The translations under genes were made by a program, and so were the position numbers. From Ornithinimicrobium avium (GTDB taxonomy: Bacteria > Actinomycetota > Actinomycetes > Actinomycetales > Dermatophilaceae): a stretch of DNA of 64,000 nt. Positions within the stretch are counted from its first letter, which is position 1. Each line of letters begins with the position of its first letter. The DNA is taken from positions 3,224,001-3,288,000 of the forward strand of contig NZ_CP031229.1 in assembly GCF_003351765.1 (NCBI RefSeq), written 5' to 3'. The notes under the pieces are model-generated. The model did not search any database. It saw nothing but the letters and a program-made list of their open reading frames with translations, and was not told the origin of the DNA. Shown piece by piece: positions 24,636 through 32,823 of the stretch.

Positions 24636-25271
24636 TCAGGGCGTGCCGGCCGTCTCGCCGTCGAGGTCCATCACGCCGCGGGGGAACATCGGCGGAGTGC
24701 GCTCGGCGGCCCAGGCCATCAGCGCGTGGAACGCCTCGGTGTCCTGGACCTCGATACCGTTCCCGCGGAGGACCTCGTGCGCGCGCCGACCACGGGCGAT
24801 CCACAGCCGCGTGGTGATCCCGTCGTAGACGGTGTGGGTCGGCATCGGCGTGTCCACGTCGAAGAAGTCGGCCGCATCGATCAGGTCGAGCAGCTCGGCC
24901 TCCTCCTGCTCGGACAGCCGCCAGCTGTCGGTCTCGTAGGCGGTGTAGCCGCCGCCGATGCCCCCCTGGACGCTGTAGTGCAGGCGCACCTCCGTGTCCG
25001 GGTACGGCTCGGGCCGGCGCATCCGCCGCACGTTGCCGTGCTCGTCGGCGCGCCAGGTGAAGCCGTCGTGCAGCCGGATCAGGTAGCCGGGGGTGACGGC
25101 CTCGGCGCAGGCCTCGCCGTCCTCCGGCAGGCCCAGGCAACCGTCGGGCCACTGCGCGGCCTCCACGCCGAGGACGCGCACGCCTTCGACCGGGACGCGG
25201 AGCAGTCCGGCGGTGCGGGTCAGTGCCTCGGTGAGCGCTGCGAGGAGCGGGTGGGTGAGGTTCTCGGACAC
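24636..25271 (-). CDS. Emfourin-like protein (putative protease inhibitor)
   Basis: 211 residues, no signal peptide. The middle (about 95-160) matches the protealysin-inhibitor (emfourin) fold: LHYSVQGGIGGGYTAYETDS followed by LSEQEEAELLDLIDAADFFDV. The N-terminal 80 residues contain a second conserved block, EAAQWPDGCLGLPEDGEACAE and TPGYLIRL, with two cysteines, seen in actinobacterial secreted proteins of unknown role. Target protease unknown; no M4-type protease is adjacent. GAGGGAGATC precedes the GTG at 25271. Inhibition of a cognate protease is by family inference only. Confidence 0.65.
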   Translation of the reverse strand: MSENLTHPLLAALTEALTRTAGLLRVPVEGVRVLGVEAAQWPDGCLGLPEDGEACAEAVTPGYLIRLHDGFTWRADEHGNVRRMRRPEPYPDTEVRLHYSVQGGIGGGYTAYETDSWRLSEQEEAELLDLIDAADFFDVDTPMPTHTVYDGITTRLWIARGRRAHEVLRGNGIEVQDTEAFHALMAWAAERTPPMFPRGVMDLDGETAGTP

Positions 25272-25340
25272 GGTGATCTCCCTCTTCGTCGTGGACCGTG
25301 CTGGTCACCGTATGGAGCGGCTCGCCCGGGGCTGGATACG

Positions 25341-25856
25341 TCAGGTCTGCAGGAGCGTCTCCAGCAGGCGGCGCAGCTCGGCCCGGTCGGCGGGGGCGAG
25401 GGCCGCCACTGCCTCGTCGGCGGCCGCCCGACGCCGGTCCCGTGCTGCTGCGACGGCGCGCCACCCCTCGTCGGTGAGCCTGAGGAGCACGGCGCGACGG
25501 TCGGTCGGGTCTGGGGAGCGGGTCAGCAGCCGGGCCGACTCGAGGGCGTCGGCGACCTCGGTCGCCGAGCGGGGAGCGATGCCCAGATGGTCGGCCAGGT
25601 GCGAGATGCGGACGCCGGGGCTGGGGAGGCGCTCCCCGTGCCGGGAGTGCTCGGCGGAGCCGTCCTGCTGCGTGCGGCGCGCGAGCCGGGCGAGAGCCAG
25701 CAGGCCGCGTTCCTGGTGCGGCGACAGCCCGTGGCCGGTCCCGGCCGTCCCGACCGACCTCCAGCGGCGGGCCAGACGCATGAGCAGGTCCACCTCGGAC
25801 AGGTCTGCGACGTGGGCCGAGGGGGCGCCGGCCGGAGGGCGGGGCGCGGACGTCAT
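25341..25856 (-). CDS. MarR family transcriptional regulator
   Basis: 171-residue winged-helix repressor. The recognition portion is VRISHLADHLGIAPRSATEVADALESARLL, followed by DPTDRRAVLLRLTDEGWRAV, the classic MarR wing. It is divergent from an ABC exporter gene, a usual regulator-exporter pair. TACGAT at 25868-25863 lies six bases before the ATG on the minus strand with no ribosome site. The gap to the exporter contains an inverted repeat (25891-25909). Confidence 0.9.
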   Translation of the reverse strand: MTSAPRPPAGAPSAHVADLSEVDLLMRLARRWRSVGTAGTGHGLSPHQERGLLALARLARRTQQDGSAEHSRHGERLPSPGVRISHLADHLGIAPRSATEVADALESARLLTRSPDPTDRRAVLLRLTDEGWRAVAAARDRRRAAADEAVAALAPADRAELRRLLETLLQT

Positions 25857-25890
25857 ACCGGCATCGTAGCGAGGGTCGGAAATAAAGAGG

Positions 25891-25909
25891 CAACCTCAGT
25901 AGTTGAGGG
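25891..25909. promoter_or_regulatory. Candidate MarR operator between regulator and ABC exporter
   Basis: The sequence CAACCTCAGTAGTTGAGGG contains two overlapping inverted repeats (CCTCA/TGAGG and CAAC/GTTG). It lies in the 113-bp divergent gap, about 23 bases upstream of the MarR -10 hexamer. Confidence 0.45.
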
Positions 25910-25969
25910 AGGTGGCACAGACTTCCGGGCCGGCTCCAGACGGCCGGCTCCAGACGAGAGGAGAAGCGC

Positions 25970-27844
25970 TTGGACGACTTCTCGACACCGACCCCCGGCC
26001 ACGGGGGACGTGGACGCGGCTCCGCCGGCGCCCGCCGCGACCCCAGGGACACCGCCCAGCTCGCGGCCCACCCGGTGAGCGGCAGCCGGGTCCTGGCCCT
26101 CTTCGCCTCGCACCGCTGGACCATCACCGCGGTGCTCGCGCTCATCATCACCAGCTCGGCCCTCGGGCTGGTCAGCCCGTTCCTGGTCCGCGAGATCGTC
26201 GACGTGGCGATCCCCCAGCAGGACGTGCGCCTGCTGCTGATCCTGGTCGGCGCCATGGTCGGCGCGGCCGTCGTCGGCGCGGTGCTGGGCGTCCTGCAGA
26301 CCTGGCTGAGCACCGCCATGGGCCAGCGGATCATGCACGAGCTGCGCACGGCGCTGTTCACCCACCTGCAGCGCCAGCCGCTCTCCTTCTTCACCCGCAC
26401 CCGCTCCGGCGAGGTGCAGTCACGCCTGACCCACGACGTCTCCGGGCTCCAGGGAGTGGTCACCTCGACCGCGACCTCGCTCGCCGGGAACGTCGCCACC
26501 GTCATCGGCACCCTCGTCGCGATGGTCGCGATGAGCCCGACCCTGGCGCTGCTCTCCCTCGTCGTCATCCCGCCGGCCGTGATCGTGACCAGGTCCGTGG
26601 CCCGCCTGCGCCGCGACGCGACCGACAAGCGGCAGAAGGCGCTCGCCGGACTGCACGGGCAGGTCGAGGAGTCGCTGTCGGTCAGCGGCGCCCGGCTGAG
26701 CAAGACGCTCGGTGCGGGGGAGCAGCTGGCCGACCGCTTCCACGGCTCCAGCGAGGGGCTGCTCGACCTCGAGGTCGCCGCGCAGATCGCCGGCCGCTGG
26801 CGGCAGGCGACGATGGGCATCGTCTTCGCGGTCGTCCCCGCGGCGCTCTACCTGGTCGCCGGGCTGCCGGTCACCGGCGCCGGCATCTCGATCGGCACCC
26901 TGATGGCGTTCACCGCCCTCCAGGCCGGCATCTTCCGGCCGGTCATGGGGCTGCTCTCGGTCGGCGTCTCGGTGACGGCGTCGATGGCGCTGTTCAGCCG
27001 GATCTTCGAGTACCTCGACCTGCCCGTCGAGGTCGCCGAGCCCGACCCCGCGACGGCGCGTCACCTCGACCCGGCGGCGGCGCGCGGCGAGCTGCGGCTG
27101 GAGGGCGTGAGCTACCGCCACCCCGGCGGTGACAGCGACGCGCTCAGCGGCGTCGACCTGACCGTCCCCGCGGGTGCCACCGTCGCCCTCGTCGGCCACA
27201 CCGGTTCCGGCAAGTCGACCCTGGCCTCGCTGCTCACCCGCCTCGACGACCCGACCCGGGGCCGCGTGACCCTCGACGGCATCGACCTGCGCGACCTGCC
27301 CGCACCGGAGCGCGCGGCCGTGGTCGGGGTGGTCTCCCAGGAGACCTACCTGCTGCACGCCACGATTCGGGAGAACCTGCGCTTCGCCAACCCGGACGCG
27401 ACCGAGGCCCAGATCGAGCAGGCGGCCCGCGACGCCCAGATCCACGAGCTCATCGCCTCGCTGCCGGACGGCTACGACACCGTCGTCGGCGCACGTGGAC
27501 ACCGCTTCTCCGGCGGGGAGCAGCAACGGCTGGCCCTGGCCCGCACACTCCTGCGCGATCCGCTCGTGCTCGTCCTCGACGAGGCCACCAGCGCGCTGGA
27601 CACCCGCACCGAGGCTGCCATCCAGGAGGCCCTGGACCGGGTCGGCCGGGACCGCACCGTCCTGACCATCGCCCACCGGCTGTCCACCGTGCGCAACGCG
27701 GACCTCGTCGTCGTCCTCGAGCAGGGCCGCATCGTGGAGAAGGGCAGCCACGAGGAGCTGCTCGAGCTGGACGGCCGGTATGCCGCGCTCGTCGCCGCCG
27801 GGACGACAGCCGCCGACGCCCGGGAGGTGGCGCTGGCCGCCTGA
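25970..27844 (+). CDS. ABC transporter, fused permease and ATPase (multidrug-type exporter)
   Basis: 624-residue half-transporter. About 45 polar residues precede six membrane segments (about 45-330), including LGLVSPFLVREIVDVAIP, the typical type-1 exporter first loop. The ATPase domain has Walker A GHTGSGKST (about 410), Q-loop VVSQETYLLHATIRENL, signature FSGGEQQRLALARTLL, Walker B VLVLDEATSALD and H-loop LTIAHRLSTV, so it should be active as a homodimer. The TTG start at 25970 follows GAGAGGAGAAG. MarR divergently encoded suggests induction by its substrate. A hairpin follows the stop. Confidence 0.94.
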   Translation: MDDFSTPTPGHGGRGRGSAGARRDPRDTAQLAAHPVSGSRVLALFASHRWTITAVLALIITSSALGLVSPFLVREIVDVAIPQQDVRLLLILVGAMVGAAVVGAVLGVLQTWLSTAMGQRIMHELRTALFTHLQRQPLSFFTRTRSGEVQSRLTHDVSGLQGVVTSTATSLAGNVATVIGTLVAMVAMSPTLALLSLVVIPPAVIVTRSVARLRRDATDKRQKALAGLHGQVEESLSVSGARLSKTLGAGEQLADRFHGSSEGLLDLEVAAQIAGRWRQATMGIVFAVVPAALYLVAGLPVTGAGISIGTLMAFTALQAGIFRPVMGLLSVGVSVTASMALFSRIFEYLDLPVEVAEPDPATARHLDPAAARGELRLEGVSYRHPGGDSDALSGVDLTVPAGATVALVGHTGSGKSTLASLLTRLDDPTRGRVTLDGIDLRDLPAPERAAVVGVVSQETYLLHATIRENLRFANPDATEAQIEQAARDAQIHELIASLPDGYDTVVGARGHRFSGGEQQRLALARTLLRDPLVLVLDEATSALDTRTEAAIQEALDRVGRDRTVLTIAHRLSTVRNADLVVVLEQGRIVEKGSHEELLELDGRYAALVAAGTTAADAREVALAA

Positions 27845-27845
27845 G

Positions 27846-27876
27846 TCCGCCCGCCGCGCAGAAGCGGTCGGGCGGA
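27846..27876 (+). terminator. Hairpin terminator after ABC exporter
   Basis: Stem of TCCGCCCG + CCGC pairing with GCGG + CGGGCGGA, one bulged T, loop of six bases, beginning two bases after the stop codon. No U-tract. Confidence 0.6.
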
Positions 27877-27903
27877 GCGTGCCCCCGCCTCGGGAAGAAC
27901 GCG

Positions 27904-27933
27904 TTAGGTAGCGTCCCGGCGGGGCGATATCCT
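27904..27933 (+). promoter_or_regulatory. Candidate promoter of the cold-shock gene
   Basis: TTAGGT (27904-27909), 18-bp spacer, TATCCT (27928-27933). Transcription near 27940 would give a leader of about 40 bases containing a T5 tract and a C-rich run, as often seen upstream of cold-shock genes. Confidence 0.5.
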
Positions 27934-27981
27934 GCGGGGAGCACGTTTTTCCCACCCCCCATCACCACGCGAGGTGCCCCC

Positions 27982-28383
27982 GTGCCGACCGGCAAGGTCA
28001 GGTTCTACGACGAGGACAAGGGCTTCGGCTTCCTGTCCAGCGACGAGGGACAGGACGTCTACGTCCCGCGCTCGGCGCTGCCCGAGGGCGTCGGCGCGCT
28101 CAAGCGCGGGACGCGGGTGGAGTTCGACATCGCCGCGGGCCGTCGTGGCGACCAGGCGCTGCACGTGCGGCTGCTCGAGCCGGCCCCGTCGGTGGAGCGC
28201 GGGCTGACCCTGCGCGACCGCAAGCCGGCCGAGGACATGGTCGTCGTGCTCGAGGACCTCATCGCGCTGCTCGACGGCGCCTCCACCTCGCTGCGCAAGG
28301 GGCACTACCCCGAGCGCCGCCAGGGCGCGGCGATGGCCAAGGCCCTGCGCGCGGTGGCCGACCAGTTCGAGGCGGGCAGCTGA
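27982..28383 (+). CDS. Cold-shock domain protein, actinobacterial long form
   Basis: 133-residue nucleic-acid binding protein. The cold-shock domain covers residues 1-65 with RNP1 KGFGFLS and a modified RNP2 DVYVPRS (the usual phenylalanine replaced by tyrosine and VH by VP). A helical C-terminal extension (about 70-130; AEDMVVVLEDLIALLDGAS, RRQGAAMAKALRAVADQFE) is typical of the long CspB-like proteins of actinobacteria. GTG at 27982 follows GAGG. Three bases separate its stop from the DUF3027 gene, a pairing common in this phylum. Confidence 0.9.
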   Translation: MPTGKVRFYDEDKGFGFLSSDEGQDVYVPRSALPEGVGALKRGTRVEFDIAAGRRGDQALHVRLLEPAPSVERGLTLRDRKPAEDMVVVLEDLIALLDGASTSLRKGHYPERRQGAAMAKALRAVADQFEAGS

Positions 28384-28385
28384 GC

Positions 28386-29132
28386 ATGGCCGCGCCCAAG
28401 CCCGACAACGTCCTGACCTCCGCCGTGGAGGTGGCCCGCGCGGCCGCTGCGGAGATCGCCGAGCCCGGCACCGTCGGCGACCACCTCGGGGTGGTCATGG
28501 AGGACGACCGCGTCGCCACCCACAGCTTCGCCTGCACCGCCGGCGCCTACCCGGGCTGGCGCTGGGCAGTCACGCTCTCCCGCGTCCCCCGCGCCCGCAC
28601 CGCGACGGTCAGCGAGGTGCACCTGCTCCCCGGCGAGGGCGCGCTGCTCTCCCCGGACTGGGTGCCCTACGCCGAGCGGCTCGCGCCCGGCGACATCGGC
28701 GCCGACGACCGCACCCCCTACGTCGAGGAGGACCCCTTCCTCGAGCCGGGCGCCGAGGCCACCGGGGAGGAGGACGTCGACCAGGTCGCCCTCTGGGAGC
28801 TGGGCCTCGGACGCCCGCGCGTGCTCTCCGCCGAGGGCCGCGAGGCCGCCGCGACCCGCTGGTTCGACGGCGAGCACGGACCGGCCAGCGAGACCGCACG
28901 CAAGGCTCCCGCGCCCTGCTCGACCTGCGGCTTCTTCATCCCGATGGCCGGCGCGCTGCGCTCGGTCTTCGGGGTGTGCGCCAACCCCTGGTCGCCTGCC
29001 GACGGCTCGGTCGTCGCCCTGGGCTTCGGCTGCGGGGCGCACAGCGAGATCGACGTCGAGCGCCGTCCCCCGGAGCGGGTGGACCCCCCGGTCCTGGACG
29101 ACCAGGCCGAGATCGAGTTCATGGAGCGCTGA
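28386..29132 (+). CDS. DUF3027 domain-containing protein
   Basis: 248 residues matching DUF3027: LTSAVEVARAAAAEIAEPGTVGDHLG at the start, WRWAVTLSRVPRARTATVSEVHLLPGEGALL, a DWVPYAERLAPGDIGADD stretch, and near the C terminus PCSTCGFFIPMAGALRSVFGVCANPWSPADG with a C-x2-C ... C pattern plus GCGAHSEID, suggesting a zinc-binding site. Function unknown. Co-transcribed with the cold-shock gene just upstream, which hints at an RNA-related role; that is inference. Confidence 0.88.
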   Translation: MAAPKPDNVLTSAVEVARAAAAEIAEPGTVGDHLGVVMEDDRVATHSFACTAGAYPGWRWAVTLSRVPRARTATVSEVHLLPGEGALLSPDWVPYAERLAPGDIGADDRTPYVEEDPFLEPGAEATGEEDVDQVALWELGLGRPRVLSAEGREAAATRWFDGEHGPASETARKAPAPCSTCGFFIPMAGALRSVFGVCANPWSPADGSVVALGFGCGAHSEIDVERRPPERVDPPVLDDQAEIEFMER

Positions 29133-29172
29133 CGCACACCTCCTGAGGCCCGGAGCCGGCTGGGCGACGGGG

Positions 29173-29433
29173 TCAGTCGGCGAACCGCGCGTTGCCCCGA
29201 CCCCGGCGCAGGTAGCCGTAGCCGAGCACGCCCCCGACCGCCCCGGCGACCGGCACCCACACCCACCACGAGCGGTCGCCGGCGCGCAGCGGGGGAGCCA
29301 GCAGCAGCACCACGAGCACCGCCAGCCAGGCGAGGGTCCCCCACAGCACGAGCGTGGTCGTGCGCACCCCGGGGTCGGGCACCTCGACGTCGTCAGGACT
29401 CGCCGGGCGGCGCGGGGCGGCGGGGTCGGTCAT
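29173..29433 (-). CDS. DUF2530 domain-containing membrane protein
   Basis: 86 residues with two membrane segments (TTLVLWGTLAWLAVLVVLLLA; WWVWVPVAGAVGGVLGYGYL) and a terminal RRGRGNARF, all typical of DUF2530. Function unknown. ATG at 29433 has TAGCGT six bases upstream on the minus strand and no ribosome site; this hexamer overlaps that of the divergent permease gene. Confidence 0.85.
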   Translation of the reverse strand: MTDPAAPRRPASPDDVEVPDPGVRTTTLVLWGTLAWLAVLVVLLLAPPLRAGDRSWWVWVPVAGAVGGVLGYGYLRRGRGNARFAD

Positions 29434-29438
29434 CCCAC

Positions 29439-29445
29439 TACGCTA
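29439..29445. promoter_or_regulatory. Shared symmetric -10 element serving two divergent leaderless genes
   Basis: TACGCTA reads as TACGCT on the plus strand (29439-29444), seven bases before the permease ATG at 29452. On the minus strand it reads TAGCGT (29445-29440), six bases before the DUF2530 ATG at 29433. Five base pairs are common to both -10 hexamers. The start codons are only 18 bases apart. Confidence 0.75.
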
Positions 29446-29451
29446 GCGCGC

Positions 29452-30912
<1,461 letters not shown>

Positions 30913-30935
30913 GCGCACCAGCACGCCCTACCTCG

Positions 30936-30971
30936 ACCGGCCCGTCCCCGAGCACGCGGGGACGGGCCGGT
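30936..30971 (+). terminator. Strong hairpin terminator after NCS2 permease
   Basis: Perfect 15-bp stem (30936-30950 with 30957-30971) and a 6-base loop, 23 bases after the stop codon. No U-tract, as is common in actinobacteria. Confidence 0.8.
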
Positions 30972-30992
30972 CCGCGTCCCCGCGTCGATAGT

Positions 30993-31005
30993 TAGCCTAG
31001 GTAAT
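30993..31005. promoter_or_regulatory. Imperfect palindrome upstream of MarR-MFS operon
   Basis: TTAGCCTAGGTAA, four of six pairs symmetric, lies just upstream of TAACCT (31010-31015), a -10-like hexamer eight bases from the GTG at 31024. A plausible autoregulatory MarR site. Confidence 0.35.
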
Positions 31006-31023
31006 GAGATAACCTGACCATTC

Positions 31024-31446
31024 GTGCCGCACTCCTCCGTCCCAGCTCTGGCCCACCGGTTGCGCATCGTCTGCATGAGGGTGGCGCGACGGGTCCGCTA
31101 CGAGGCCGAGAACACCATCGCGCCGCACCTGTTCAGCGTCCTGGTCCGGCTCTCCGAGCAGCCCCGTACGGTCGGCGAGCTCGCCCAGATCGAGCAGGTG
31201 AGCGCGCCGAGCATGAGCCGCACGGTGACCCAGCTGGTCGATTCGGGGTATGTCGTGCGCTCGCCCGACGAGCACGACGGTCGGGTGGTGCGTCTCACCC
31301 TCTCCGACGAGGGTCAGGAGAGGGTGCGCGTCGAGCGCGCCCATCGGGACGCCTGGATGACCAAGCGTCTGGAGGACCTCAGTGCGGAGGACCGCGAGCT
31401 GCTGCGCCGCGCCGCCGACCTCATCGAGGCGCTGGCGGCCCGATGA
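31024..31446 (+). CDS. MarR family transcriptional regulator of an MFS operon
   Basis: 140-residue winged-helix regulator: HLFSVLVRLSEQPRTVGELAQIEQVSAPSMSRTVTQLVDSGYVVRSPDEHDGRVVRLTLSDEG is an unbroken MarR DNA-binding unit, shown here in pieces as SAPSMSRTVTQLVDSGYV and DEHDGRVVRLTLSDEG. The stop overlaps the MFS start (ATGA), so regulator and transporter are one transcript, presumably autoregulated. No ribosome site precedes the GTG at 31024. Confidence 0.9.
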   Translation: MPHSSVPALAHRLRIVCMRVARRVRYEAENTIAPHLFSVLVRLSEQPRTVGELAQIEQVSAPSMSRTVTQLVDSGYVVRSPDEHDGRVVRLTLSDEGQERVRVERAHRDAWMTKRLEDLSAEDRELLRRAADLIEALAAR

Positions 31447-32738
31447 GCACGGTGTTCAGCGCGCTGAAGGTGCGCAACTACCGCATCTACGCCACCGGCG
31501 CCCTCATCTCCAACGTCGGCACCTGGATGGGCAGGGTCGCCCAGGACTGGGTGGTCCTGACCGAGCTGACAGACCACTCCGCCTCCGCGCTCGGCATCGT
31601 CACCGGGCTGCAGTTCCTGCCCGTCGTGCTGCTCACCCCGGTCGCCGGGGCGCTGAGCGACGCCTTCTCCAAGCGCAAGGTCATGATGGTCAGCCAGTCG
31701 CTGATGGCGGTCTTCGCCCTGACCATGGCCGTGTGGGTGATGTCGGGGCACATGCAGCTGTGGCACATGTACCTGCTCGCGCTGCTCTCCGGGTGCGCCG
31801 CCGCCATCGACGCCCCCGCGCGCCAGGCCTTCGTCTCCGAGATGGTGCCGCCGGACCGGCTGACCAACGCTGTCGGCCTCAACAGCGCCTCCTTCCACTT
31901 CGGCAGGCTGATGGGCCCCGGCACGGCGGGCCTGCTCATCGCCCTCGTCGGCACCGGGCCCACCCTCGTGGTCAACTCCCTCACCTTCGTCGCGGTCATC
32001 GTCGCGCTCGCCGTCATGGACCCGACCAGGCTCGAACCCCGGCCGGACCGGACCGGCAAGGGCCGGCCCAAGGTGAGGGAGGGTATCGCCTACGTGCGTC
32101 GCCGCCCCGACATCATCCTCATCCTCGTCGTGGCCTTCATGCACGGCACCTTCGGGATGAACTTCCAGATCACCAACGCGCTGATGGCCACCGAGATCTT
32201 CGGCAAGGGGGTGGAGGAGTACGGCATCACCGGGTCGATCATGGCGATCGGCTCCCTCGGCGGCGCGCTCATGGCCGCCCGCCGCGAGCGGCCGAGGTGG
32301 CGGCTGCTGCTGGGCTCGCTGGCCGCCTTCTCCTTCGTCACGCTCTTCCTCGCGCTCGCGCCGACGTTCACGATCTACACGATCCTGCTCGTGCCGACCG
32401 GGCTCACCGCGCTCACCGTCATGGTCAGCGCCAACGCCATGGTGCAGCTCTCGGTGGACCCGGCGGTCCGCGGTCGGGTGATGGCGCTCTACATGGCGGT
32501 CTTCTTCGGCGGCACCCCGATCGGATCGCCCGTCATCGGCTGGGTCGGCGAGGTCTTCGGTGCGCGCTGGACGGTGCTGATCGGCACCATCGCGTGCGGT
32601 CTGACCGCCGTCGCTGCGATCATCTACCTGATGAAGCACGACAACCTGCGGCTGCGCCTGCGCGCGAGCTGGCTGCGCCCCGTCTACCTGCAGCGGGGTC
32701 GGGCGCTGACCGAGCCGCTGCCGGAGAAGGTGAACTGA
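31443..32738 (+). CDS. MFS transporter (EntS-like/drug exporter type)
   Basis: 431 residues and about 12 membrane segments. The opening SALKVRNYRIYATGALISNVGTWMGRVAQDWVVLTELT is the usual start of the MFS_3/EntS-like group, and the loop 2-3 motif occurs as GALSDAFSKRKVMM. ARQAFVSEMVPPDRLTNAVGLNS is typical as well. Substrates of this group are siderophores or lipophilic drugs; not resolvable here. Translationally coupled to the MarR upstream (ATGA) and to a 27-residue peptide gene downstream (TGATG). Confidence 0.9.
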   Translation: MSTVFSALKVRNYRIYATGALISNVGTWMGRVAQDWVVLTELTDHSASALGIVTGLQFLPVVLLTPVAGALSDAFSKRKVMMVSQSLMAVFALTMAVWVMSGHMQLWHMYLLALLSGCAAAIDAPARQAFVSEMVPPDRLTNAVGLNSASFHFGRLMGPGTAGLLIALVGTGPTLVVNSLTFVAVIVALAVMDPTRLEPRPDRTGKGRPKVREGIAYVRRRPDIILILVVAFMHGTFGMNFQITNALMATEIFGKGVEEYGITGSIMAIGSLGGALMAARRERPRWRLLLGSLAAFSFVTLFLALAPTFTIYTILLVPTGLTALTVMVSANAMVQLSVDPAVRGRVMALYMAVFFGGTPIGSPVIGWVGEVFGARWTVLIGTIACGLTAVAAIIYLMKHDNLRLRLRASWLRPVYLQRGRALTEPLPEKVN

Positions 32739-32821
32739 TGACCCCACGCACCCGCCGCATCATCGTGCTGGTCGCGCTCGCCGCGCTGATCCTCACGCCC
32801 GTCCTTGCCACGGTCCTCTGA
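32738..32821 (+). CDS. 27-residue single-span membrane micropeptide
   Basis: A tiny open frame begins at an ATG overlapping the MFS stop (TGATG) and ends two bases before the GTG of the gamma-glutamyltransferase gene. It encodes MTPRTRRIIVLVALAALI followed by LTPVLATVL: four basic residues, then one hydrophobic span of about 20 residues. AGAAGGTG upstream may act as ribosome site. Topology by the positive-inside rule would be N-in. It fills the gap exactly with no wasted bases, which is the main support for it being translated. Function unknown. Confidence 0.6.
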   Translation: MTPRTRRIIVLVALAALILTPVLATVL

Positions 32822-32823
32822 CC

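Noticed and set aside
21740..25271. A defence island around the orphan ATPase and emfourin-like gene
   Set aside because: The interval also contains menC and a VOC protein, with no nucleases, TIR, or known defence partners; there is no sign of transfer apart from the AT-rich promoter.
30985..31003. DtxR/IdeR box near TTAGCCTA upstream of the MarR-MFS operon
   Set aside because: Only about 10 of 19 positions match the TTAGGTTAGCCTAACCTAA consensus, and the outer half-sites are missing.
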